Of a stretch of DNA of 10,020 bases, positions 1-5,256 are shown one piece after another. Under the pieces are notes generated by a model. It did no database searches. It saw nothing but the letters and a program-made list of their open reading frames with translations, and had not been told where the DNA came from. The position numbers and the translations under genes were made by a program. The stretch comes from CAYYNP01 sp964472545 (GTDB lineage Bacteria; Planctomycetota; Planctomycetia; Pirellulales; Thermoguttaceae): positions 1 to 10,020 of the forward strand of contig CAYYNP010000344.1 of the NCBI GenBank assembly GCA_964472545.1. Reading direction: 5' to 3'. The first letter of the stretch is position 1; every line of letters begins with the position of its first letter.

Positions 1-77
1 GGGGGTGGGGGGGCGTGGGGGGGGGGGGGTGGGGGGGGGGGGGGGGGGGGGGGGGGCAGGGGGGGGGGGGGGTGGGG
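1..77. other. Low-complexity poly-G contig end (probable sequencing or assembly artefact)
   Basis: The first roughly 77 bases are nearly pure G with scattered T, C and A. Ordinary mixed-composition sequence starts around position 78. No gene or motif can be read here. Long poly-G is typical of signal-loss read tails at contig ends, and a second homopolymer patch flanks the N gap at 5102-5111, which supports an artefact. I would not treat this as genomic sequence. Confidence 0.75.
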
Positions 78-100
78 CGTTGGGCGCTCGGCAGATGGCC

Positions 101-126
101 GTTTAGCAGTCGCCGGCACGGCGACT
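101..126 (+). repeat. REP-like hairpin repeat, family A, copy 1
   Basis: A GTTTAGC head (101-107) is followed by a perfect 8-bp stem: AGTCGCCG (108-115), loop GCA (116-118), CGGCGACT (119-126). It is the same element as at 1311-1335 and 1342-1366. Where the other copies have C at position 108, this copy has A, paired with T126, so the change is compensated. It lies downstream of hpnH in a non-coding stretch. Confidence 0.7.
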
Positions 127-155
127 TGAATCGGAAACACGGTGCGCGACAAACA

Positions 156-179
156 CCGCCGTACCGGCGGCGGCTAAAC
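156..179 (-). repeat. REP-like hairpin repeat, family A, copy 2 (inverted)
   Basis: Read on the minus strand, this is GTTTAGC followed by a CCGCCG / CGGCGG stem with a 3-nt loop (plus-strand arms 156-161 and 165-170, loop 162-164). The stem sequence differs from copies 1, 3 and 4 but still pairs perfectly. It faces copy 1 (101-126), so the pair brackets about 30 bp. It sits 36 bp beyond the hpnH stop codon and might also help 3' end formation, although no T-tract follows. Confidence 0.6.
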
Positions 180-214
180 GGGCAAGTGGCGAAGCGAGAA
201 GCGTCGACCGGGCG

Positions 215-1234
215 TCACGTCATCTGCCACACGGCCATCTTCAGCAGATCCCTCAGCCGCTTCTTCGGCGAGAGCACGGCGCCCGGCTCGAACCCGCAAT
301 GCACCAGGCAGTGCTCGCAGCGCGGATCGGCACCGGGGCCGAGCTGGTCCCAATCGGTCGTTTCGAGCATCTCACGATAGCTGCGGTAATGGGCGTCGGC
401 CACCAGGTAACACGGCCCCCGCCAACCGCGGACGTTATACGTCGGATTGGCCCATGCGGCGCAGGAAAGCTCGCGTTGCCCGCAGAGGAAGTCGAGGTAG
501 ATCGGCGAAGCCGTCAGCCGAAAACGCCGCAACAGAGGCCGGGCCTGGCGAAACTTCTGGTGTACTTCCTCGCGGGTCATGAAGATCCGCTCGGCCGCAT
601 CCGGATCGAAGTCCTCGACGGCCTGGTAACCATAGGCCGGCGAGATCATGCAGCCGTCGACGCCTAGCTCGGTCAGATACTCGAACAGCACGGCCAACTC
701 GTGTACGTCGGTGTCTTTGTAGACCGTGGTGTTGGTGAACACGCGAAACCCGGCCGACCGGGCCACGCGGACGCCGTCGGTGGCGGCGTTGAACGCGCCG
801 GGCCGCTCGACCAGCCGGTCGTGCGTGGCCTCCATGCCGTCGATGTGTACGTTGATCATCAGCCGGTCGGCCGACGGGAAGCCGTGCAGCTTCTTCTCCA
901 GTAACAGCCCGTTAGTGCAGAGGTAGATGTGTTTGCGCATCGCCAGCAGCTTGCCGACCAGCTCCTCGATATCCGGGTAGATCAACGGTTCGCCGCCACA
1001 GATGCTCACGATCGGCGCCCCACACTCCTCGACGGCCGCCAGGCACTGCTCGACCGACAGCCGTTGTTTCATCGAGTCGGCATACTCCCGCCGCCGGCCG
1101 CAGCCCGTGCAAGCCAAATTGCACGTATGCAACGGTTCGAGCATCAACACCAGCGGATAACGTTGCTGGCCCGCCAGTCGTTTGCGGAGCATATAGGCGG
1201 CCAGAGAGCGGGTCAGCGAGAAGGGAAAACGCAT
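215..1234 (-). CDS. hpnH: Adenosylhopane synthase HpnH (hopanoid radical SAM protein)
   Basis: This 339-aa cytoplasmic enzyme would add a 5'-deoxyadenosyl radical to hopene (diploptene) to give adenosylhopane, the first step towards extended C35 hopanoids. The sequence shows the radical SAM cluster motif CxxxCxxC (Cys38, Cys42, Cys45 in TCNLACTGCG), the SAM-binding GGEP at 80-83, and the family C-terminal Cys block CEHCLVHCGFEPGAV. The YPLVLMLEP segment before the cluster and the ETDWDQLG segment near the C-terminus also match HpnH. Length fits the family. ATG at 1234 gives a typical HpnH N-terminus, but no Shine-Dalgarno is visible; an AT-rich 7-bp repeat lies directly upstream. It follows shc on the same strand after 159 bp of repeat-bearing spacer, so co-transcription is possible but not assured. 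HpnG, the next enzyme in the pathway, is not seen here. Family assignment is very secure. Confidence 0.95.
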   Translation of the reverse strand: MRFPFSLTRSLAAYMLRKRLAGQQRYPLVLMLEPLHTCNLACTGCGRRREYADSMKQRLSVEQCLAAVEECGAPIVSICGGEPLIYPDIEELVGKLLAMRKHIYLCTNGLLLEKKLHGFPSADRLMINVHIDGMEATHDRLVERPGAFNAATDGVRVARSAGFRVFTNTTVYKDTDVHELAVLFEYLTELGVDGCMISPAYGYQAVEDFDPDAAERIFMTREEVHQKFRQARPLLRRFRLTASPIYLDFLCGQRELSCAAWANPTYNVRGWRGPCYLVADAHYRSYREMLETTDWDQLGPGADPRCEHCLVHCGFEPGAVLSPKKRLRDLLKMAVWQMT

Positions 1235-1267
1235 AGGATTTGGATTTATGATTTATGATTGATGATG
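1235..1267. repeat. AT-rich short tandem repeat before hpnH
   Basis: On the plus strand 1243-1256 is GATTTAT repeated twice, followed by the related GATTGAT, with a partial GGATTTG before it. It directly abuts the hpnH start codon and stands out as AT-rich in a GC-rich region. It occupies the place where a Shine-Dalgarno would be. It may be an unstructured leader that aids SD-independent initiation, which is inference. Confidence 0.5.
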
Positions 1268-1310
1268 TGGGATGGAGTTGTCCGCGTTGCTCGGCAATGC
1301 CGTATCGGAC

Positions 1311-1335
1311 GTTTAGCCGTCGCCGGCACGTCGCC
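1311..1335 (+). repeat. REP-like hairpin repeat, family A, copy 3 (imperfect)
   Basis: The GTTTAGC head (1311-1317) is followed by the GTCGCCG-GCA core seen in copies 1 and 4, but the second arm reads CGTCGCC instead of CGGCGAC, so the stem is broken. It lies 6 bp before copy 4, forming a direct pair in the shc-hpnH spacer. Confidence 0.6.
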
Positions 1336-1341
1336 ATTCTC

Positions 1342-1366
1342 GTTTAGCCGTCGCCGGCACGGCGAC
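1342..1366 (+). repeat. REP-like hairpin repeat, family A, copy 4
   Basis: GTTTAGC (1342-1348) is followed by a perfect 7-bp stem: GTCGCCG (1350-1356), loop GCA (1357-1359), CGGCGAC (1360-1366). It is 27 bp beyond the shc stop codon, so it could stabilise the 3' end of the shc transcript or attenuate read-through into hpnH. There is no T-tract that would make it a canonical terminator. Confidence 0.7.
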
Positions 1367-1393
1367 GTTCACACGGCCACATCTCATCCCGCC

Positions 1394-3526
1394 TTACGAC
1401 CGAACCAAACGCAGCATCGGCTCCTCCGACGCCGCCAACAACGGCGCCGCTTTCGCCGTCCAATCGGCCAGGGCCATCAGCGGGAAGTAGATCGGATAGT
1501 AGTGATAGCGGAGGTAAAACACTCGCGGAAAACCGGTGCCGGTAAACTCGGGCTCGTCCCAGGTGCCGTCGTCGAACTGCTCGCGCAACAGGAACCGGAT
1601 GCCCCGGGTCGTGGCCGGGTGTTGCTCCAACCCGGCGGCCATCAACCCCATCAAGGCCCAGGCGGTTTGCGAAGCGGTCGGCGTACCCTGGCCGCGAAGT
1701 TTCGGATCGTCGTAGCTGTCGGGCGATTCGCCCCAACCGCCGTCGGGCTGCTGATGGGCCAGCAGCCAATTGGCCCCGGCCACCACCACCGGATCGTCGC
1801 CGGGCACGCCCACGGCCGCCAACCCAATCAGGGCCTTCCACGTGCCGTAGACGTAATTCACTCCCCAACGCCCGAACCAACTTCCGTCGGGCTCCTGTGT
1901 GTTGCGGATGTAGTCGACCGCCCGATCGATCGCCGGATCGCCCAGCCGGCGGTCCAACTGGCCGAGCGATTCGAGCACACCGCCGGTCAAATCGGGCGTG
2001 CTGGGGTCGATCATTGCGTTGTGGTCGGCAAATGGAACGTAGCAGAGGAAACGCCGGTTGTTGTTGCGGTCGAAGGCCCCCCAGCCGCCGTCGTCGTTCT
2101 GCATGGCCAGCATCCACGCCAGCCCGCGATCCATCGCGCCGGCGATCCGATCGATCCGCTTCACCGCCGCACCGGCCTCTTCCGGCGGCGTGGTCGACTC
2201 GGCTACCAGCCGCAACTCGGCCGGCAACACGTCGGGCGGCTGCGGTGCATCGTCGCATCGGCTGCGCAACGCCGCCAGCACGGCGGCCGTGTCGTCGGAG
2301 TCGGGATAGAAGTCGTTGGCATACTCGAAACACCATCCGCCCGGCGCAACGTCGACCGTCTTGGCCCAATCGCCCGGCGCGTCGACTTGCTCATCGAGCA
2401 GCCAATCGACCGCCCGATTGACCGCCGGATTGTCGGGCCGCACGCCGGATTCCAGCAGCGTCCGCAGCGAAATCGCCGTGTCCCACACCGGCGACTTGCA
2501 GGGCTGCAAGCGGATCGCCTCCGCATTCTCGTCTTCGATGATCAAGGCATCGAGTTGACGGTGGCATTCCTCGAGCTGCGGGCTGTCGTCGTCGTAGCCG
2601 AGCGCCCGCAGTGCCAGGATGCTCCAAATGATCGGCGGGTAGATGGCGCCCAGGCCGTCGCTGTTCTCGAACCGCCGCACCATCCACCGTTCGGCCCGTT
2701 TCAGCGCCCGACGCCTCAGCGGCAACAGCCGGCGGCGTTGGCACCACTTCAACACCCCGTCGATCTTGCGGAAAAAGCGGTCCCAACTGAACATGCCCGT
2801 TCCGCCGGACAAGCCCGGGCATCGCAGCGGGGGCCAATCCTCCGGGGCCTTGATAAACAGCTCGCGGATGCCGACGCGGGGATCGATATCGCGCCGCGGC
2901 CTAAGCGCCGAGACAATCGACAGTGGCACCAATATCGTGCGGGTCCAGGAACTGACCGCGTAGAGGTTCACCGGAAACCACTTCGGCAGCAGCACGACCT
3001 CCGGCGGCACGGCCGGACATTGCTCGTAGGGAATTTGTCCCAGTAGTGCCAGGTAGAATCGCGTGAAGCTGTTGACGGCGTCGGCCCCGCCGTGGGCCAG
3101 GATCGCGCGGCGGGCGCGTTGCATGTAGTCCGCACTGGGATCGTGGCCCGTTAGCTTCAGCGCAAAATAGGCCTTCACGCTACCGCTGATCTCCACGCCG
3201 CCGCCGGGATACATGGCCCAGCCGCCGTCGGGCAGTTGGGTCTCGACCAGATACTCCGCCGCCCGCTGGGCCGGCTCGCTATCCTCGCGGCCCAGATAGG
3301 CCCAGAGCAGGATCGTCTCGCTTTCGAGGATCGTGTCGCCTTCGAGTTCGGCGCACCAGTAGCCTTCGGCGTGTTGTTGCCCCAGCAGCCACTGTCGGGT
3401 GGCGGTGACCGCGCGGCGTACGGGGCCGGCCAGCCGTTTGACGGTAATCGGATCGGCCGCGCCGGTTCCCGGCTGTTCGTCGTGCCTTTCCGTAGGCGCA
3501 ACGTCGGCACGCTGAATCAAGTTCAT
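1394..3526 (-). CDS. shc: Squalene-hopene cyclase
   Basis: This 710-aa enzyme cyclises squalene to hopene/hopanol at the membrane, the committing step of hopanoid synthesis. The catalytic general-acid motif DxDD(T) is present as DSDDT, residues 409-413. QW motifs typical of triterpene cyclases include QLPDGGW (97-103), QNDDGGW (476-482) and QQPDGGW. The family blocks PFADHNAMIDPSTPD and GRWGVNYVYGTW are also recognisable. I chose ATG at 3526 over an in-frame ATG at 3607 because GGGAGGG (3534-3540) lies 7 bp upstream, and the 27 extra residues do not resemble the family. The protein is longer than short bacterial cyclases, partly because of a Pro/Glu-rich insertion around residues 422-455 between DxDD and the next QW motif. 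It is first in a minus-strand pair with hpnH, which confirms the hopanoid role. It has no membrane-spanning segments, as expected for a monotopic enzyme. Confidence 0.96.
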   Translation of the reverse strand: MNLIQRADVAPTERHDEQPGTGAADPITVKRLAGPVRRAVTATRQWLLGQQHAEGYWCAELEGDTILESETILLWAYLGREDSEPAQRAAEYLVETQLPDGGWAMYPGGGVEISGSVKAYFALKLTGHDPSADYMQRARRAILAHGGADAVNSFTRFYLALLGQIPYEQCPAVPPEVVLLPKWFPVNLYAVSSWTRTILVPLSIVSALRPRRDIDPRVGIRELFIKAPEDWPPLRCPGLSGGTGMFSWDRFFRKIDGVLKWCQRRRLLPLRRRALKRAERWMVRRFENSDGLGAIYPPIIWSILALRALGYDDDSPQLEECHRQLDALIIEDENAEAIRLQPCKSPVWDTAISLRTLLESGVRPDNPAVNRAVDWLLDEQVDAPGDWAKTVDVAPGGWCFEYANDFYPDSDDTAAVLAALRSRCDDAPQPPDVLPAELRLVAESTTPPEEAGAAVKRIDRIAGAMDRGLAWMLAMQNDDGGWGAFDRNNNRRFLCYVPFADHNAMIDPSTPDLTGGVLESLGQLDRRLGDPAIDRAVDYIRNTQEPDGSWFGRWGVNYVYGTWKALIGLAAVGVPGDDPVVVAGANWLLAHQQPDGGWGESPDSYDDPKLRGQGTPTASQTAWALMGLMAAGLEQHPATTRGIRFLLREQFDDGTWDEPEFTGTGFPRVFYLRYHYYPIYFPLMALADWTAKAAPLLAASEEPMLRLVRS

Positions 3527-3533
3527 CCGGATG

Positions 3534-3540
3534 CCCTCCC
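3534..3540 (-). promoter_or_regulatory. Ribosome binding site of shc (decides the start)
   Basis: On the minus strand this reads GGGAGGG, 7 bp before ATG at 3526. It is the strongest Shine-Dalgarno near either candidate start, and none is evident before the alternative ATG at 3607. Confidence 0.7.
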
Positions 3541-3656
3541 GGCATCGTGAGCAATCGTCCGTGATGCTCTGCCCCTGTGCGTGGAGCCCTTCTCCACTAA
3601 TCCGCACGGTAGCTTATGCGATCGGGGCGGTAGCGACAATATCAGTAGGGTGTAGG

Positions 3657-3671
3657 GTGCGTGCAACGCAC
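3657..3671. repeat. Short hairpin GTGCGT-GCA-ACGCAC
   Basis: A perfect 6-bp stem (3657-3662 with 3666-3671) surrounds a 3-nt GCA loop in the divergent spacer. It has the same arm-GCA-arm layout as the family A repeats but lacks the GTTTAGC head. Only one copy is seen, so membership of a repeat family is unproven. Confidence 0.4.
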
Positions 3672-3716
3672 GGCCGTCGTCACGTCGTGCTTGCACGGCG
3701 CCCAACACGATAGATC

Positions 3717-3743
3717 CTAGCCGGGGGCGGAAGCCCCCGGACG
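3717..3743 (+). repeat. Hairpin repeat family B, copy 1 (left arm of a 27-bp inverted pair)
   Basis: This copy reads CTAG, then CCGGGGGC (3721-3728), loop GGAA (3729-3732), GCCCCCGG (3733-3740), then ACG. The 8-bp GC stem is perfect. The full 27 bp recurs as its exact reverse complement at 3786-3812, 42 bp away, so the locus can form two small hairpins or one large cruciform. Confidence 0.8.
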
Positions 3744-3785
3744 GCTTGCAGTCACACAAGCCCGCACGTCAACGACAGCGGTTAG

Positions 3786-3812
3786 CGTCCGGGGGCTTCC
3801 GCCCCCGGCTAG
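3786..3812 (-). repeat. Hairpin repeat family B, copy 2 (right arm of a 27-bp inverted pair)
   Basis: This is the exact reverse complement of 3717-3743: CGT, CCGGGGGC (3789-3796), TTCC, GCCCCCGG (3801-3808), CTAG. No gene lies between the two copies, only 42 bp. It may act as a bidirectional barrier between the divergent units or be a palindromic mobile repeat; both are inference. Confidence 0.8.
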
Positions 3813-3957
3813 CGCCGAACGAGGTGCAGCACTTCCCCAAGCGCCAGCACTGCTATCGCCCCGCCCACGCCACGCTATCAGCGCAAGCTATGCTTACTTA
3901 GCGACCGCGTACGCCGTATCGGTTGTGCGCGTGGCAACGATTGTTCAGACGGACCCG

Positions 3958-3963
3958 AAGGAA
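3958..3963 (+). promoter_or_regulatory. Ribosome binding site of the aldolase gene
   Basis: AAGGAA lies 8 bp before ATG at 3972. It supports that start over upstream non-ATG codons. Confidence 0.6.
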
Positions 3964-3971
3964 CTCCGATC

Positions 3972-5003
3972 ATGTCCGGCGAAGGCAGACTCCAAGGCAT
4001 CTTCACTCCCAACATGGTCCCGCTCGACGAGCAAGGGCAGATCTGCGAGGCCGAACTCCGCCGCTACGTCGACTGGCTGATCGACTCCGGCGTGCATGGG
4101 CTGTATCCCAACGGCTCGACCAGCGAGTTCACGCGCTTCACGCCCGAGGAACGCCGGCGGATCGTGGCCGTCATGGCCGACCAAACGGCGGGCCGCGTGC
4201 CGATCCTGGCCGGGGCGGCCGAAGCGAACGTCCGGGAGACGCTCTCCGCATGCGAGTATTACCATTCGCTGGGCGTCCGTGCGGTGGCGATCGTGGCCCC
4301 GTTCTACTACAAGCTCAGCCCGGACAACGTCTACGCCTATTTCCGCGAGATCGGCCGCAACACGCCGGTCGACGTCACGCTTTACAACATCCCCATGTTC
4401 GCCTCGCCGATCGACGTACCCACCATCCAGCGGCTCAGCGAAGAATGCGAGCGGATCGTGGCCATCAAGGACTCTTCGGGCGACGTGGCCAACATGATCC
4501 GCATGATCGAGGCGGTGCGTCCCAATCGGCCGGAGTTCAGCTTTCTGACCGGCTGGGACCCGGTGTTGATGTCGATGTTGCTGGTCGGCTGCGACGGCGG
4601 CACGAACGCCTCCAGCGGCGTGGTTCCGGAGATCACCCGCAGGCTGTACAATCTGACTACCAGTGGACAATTGGACGAGGCCCGACGCCTTCAGGCCTGG
4701 CTGATCAAGCTGTTCGACCCGACGCTCTACGGAGCCGACTTTCCCGAGGGTTTTCGCGTGGCGATTGCCTTGCGCGGTTTTCGCATGGGCACCGGCCGCC
4801 AGCCGCTCTCGCAGCAGCATCGCGAGATCCTCGCCAAGTTGGAGACCACCCTCAGCGAGTTGCTGGCGGAGGAAGGGCTCGACGGCCCGGCCGCGGCGCC
4901 GATCCCTGCCGTACCAACCGGCCAGTTCGATCGGCAGCAGATCGGCCAGATCGTCGAAGGCGTGCTGGTCGAGCTTCAGCAACGAGGAGTGGCGTTGACA
5001 TGA
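3972..5003 (+). CDS. DHDPS/NAL-family pyruvate aldolase with a putative BMC encapsulation tail
   Basis: This 343-aa class I aldolase is of the dihydrodipicolinate synthase / N-acetylneuraminate lyase superfamily. Such enzymes form a Schiff base with pyruvate and make or cleave keto acids. Visible residues are the carboxylate-binding loop GSTSEF (48-53), the relay Tyr112, YNIP with Tyr138, and the Schiff-base Lys166 in AIKDSSGD. The Arg that binds aspartate semialdehyde in true DapA (E. coli Arg138) is replaced by Phe143, so lysine biosynthesis is unlikely; a NAL/KDG-aldolase-like lyase fits better. The usual fold ends near residue 300. After it come a Gly/Pro/Ala linker (302-317) and an amphipathic helix (about 318-338, core IGQIVEGVLVEL), the layout of BMC encapsulation peptides. 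The stop codon overlaps an ATG by ATGA, and a BMC shell gene follows downstream. Superfamily is secure; substrate is unknown and encapsulation is inferred. Confidence 0.9.
   Translation: MSGEGRLQGIFTPNMVPLDEQGQICEAELRRYVDWLIDSGVHGLYPNGSTSEFTRFTPEERRRIVAVMADQTAGRVPILAGAAEANVRETLSACEYYHSLGVRAVAIVAPFYYKLSPDNVYAYFREIGRNTPVDVTLYNIPMFASPIDVPTIQRLSEECERIVAIKDSSGDVANMIRMIEAVRPNRPEFSFLTGWDPVLMSMLLVGCDGGTNASSGVVPEITRRLYNLTTSGQLDEARRLQAWLIKLFDPTLYGADFPEGFRVAIALRGFRMGTGRQPLSQQHREILAKLETTLSELLAEEGLDGPAAAPIPAVPTGQFDRQQIGQIVEGVLVELQQRGVALT
4923..4985 (+). other. Putative encapsulation-peptide coding segment
   Basis: This encodes residues 318-338 of the aldolase. Hydrophobic residues fall at i, i+3/i+4 spacing (Phe319, Ile324, Ile327, Val328, Val331, Leu332, Leu335), with Gln/Glu/Arg/Asp on the other face. 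A linker rich in Gly, Pro and Ala precedes it. Known BMC cargo tails have this architecture. It could instead be an oligomerisation helix. Confidence 0.6.
4984..4989 (+). promoter_or_regulatory. Ribosome binding site for an ATG overlapping the aldolase stop
   Basis: GAGGAG lies 10 bp before ATG at 5000-5002, which overlaps the aldolase stop (5001-5003) as ATGA. This is a classic translational-coupling arrangement and shows that another gene begins here. The downstream reading frame is lost about 100 bp later in degraded sequence and the N gap. Confidence 0.55.
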
Positions 5004-5101
5004 ACCGCAAATGGGAGCGGGGGAGCACGGGGTGGGCGGGCCCCCCCCACACACGGCGGGAAACAACCCCCCCCCCCCCCCCACCCACACCACCCCAGCG
5101 G
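5000..5101 (+). pseudogene. Gene start interrupted by degraded sequence and the assembly gap
   Basis: ATG at 5000 opens a frame beginning MNRKWER that runs into C-rich homopolymers (about 5041-5093) and then the N gap. The frame is open to 5101, but its composition after about codon 4 is not credible protein. It is either the true N-terminus of the PQQ-propeller gene or the start of a separate small gene that continues as a Pro-rich frame ending at 5287. This is an assembly-truncated fragment, not necessarily a biological pseudogene. Confidence 0.4.
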
Positions 5102-5111
5102 NNNNNNNNNN
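5102..5111. other. Assembly gap (10 N)
   Basis: Ten consecutive N bases probably mark a scaffold join of unknown true length. Sequence before it (from about 5008) degenerates into G and C homopolymers, so adjacency of the aldolase and propeller genes rests on scaffolding. Reading frame across the gap cannot be inferred. Confidence 0.95.
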
Positions 5112-5148
5112 GCATCCGCTACTCCTTGTCGGTTTTCACCGGCGCTCC

Positions 5149-5232
5149 GCCTCCGATCCCGCCTCCGACCCCGACTCCGACCCCGCCTCCGACCCCGCCT
5201 CCGACCCCGCCGCCGACACCGAGCCCGCCTCC
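5149..5232 (+). repeat. 12-bp tandem repeat before the propeller gene
   Basis: About six to seven units close to GCCTCCGACCCC run head to tail, degenerating at the right end. In the propeller frame they read Ala-Ser-Asp-Pro / Asp-Ser-Asp-Pro repeats; in another frame they read Pro-Pro-Pro-Thr-Pro. Such an array next to the gap probably explains why the assembly broke. Whether it is translated is unresolved, because a signal-peptide-like start lies just after it at 5257. Confidence 0.7.
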
Positions 5233-5256
5233 GGCCCCCACCCCACTGCCCCCGGC

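Larger units (their letters stand above)
3527..3971. other. Divergent intergenic region between shc and the aldolase gene
   Basis: This is 445 bp with no convincing gene. It must contain the promoters of both the minus-strand hopanoid genes and the plus-strand aldolase-BMC cluster. A weak minus-strand candidate is TTGTCG (plus 3634-3639) with CATAAG (plus 3613-3618), but the 15-bp spacer is short. No clear plus-strand promoter was found. The right half is dominated by hairpin repeats (3657-3671, 3717-3743, 3786-3812), listed separately. Confidence 0.7.

Noticed and set aside
1..77. G-quadruplex or natural G-rich regulatory element
   Set aside because: Near-pure G at the very edge of a contig, with comparable junk next to the internal N gap, is better explained as a sequencing artefact.
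101..1366. CRISPR array
   Set aside because: The repeats are few, variably spaced, in both orientations and palindromic, with no regular spacers and no cas genes.
1259..3046. Long plus-strand open frame (595 codons) opposite shc
   Set aside because: It lies antisense to a clear squalene-hopene cyclase and is rich in Arg, Gln, Pro and His with no recognisable domain. Long antisense frames are expected in GC-rich DNA.
3972..5003. Assignment as DapA (4-hydroxy-tetrahydrodipicolinate synthase)
   Set aside because: The Arg that follows the YNxP motif in DapA is Phe143 here, the loop is GSTSEF instead of GTTGE, and no lysine-pathway neighbours are present.
3945..5093. Minus-strand open frame opposite the aldolase
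   Set aside because: The plus strand encodes intact aldolase motifs including Lys166. The opposite frame has no recognisable domain and begins inside the degraded C-rich region.
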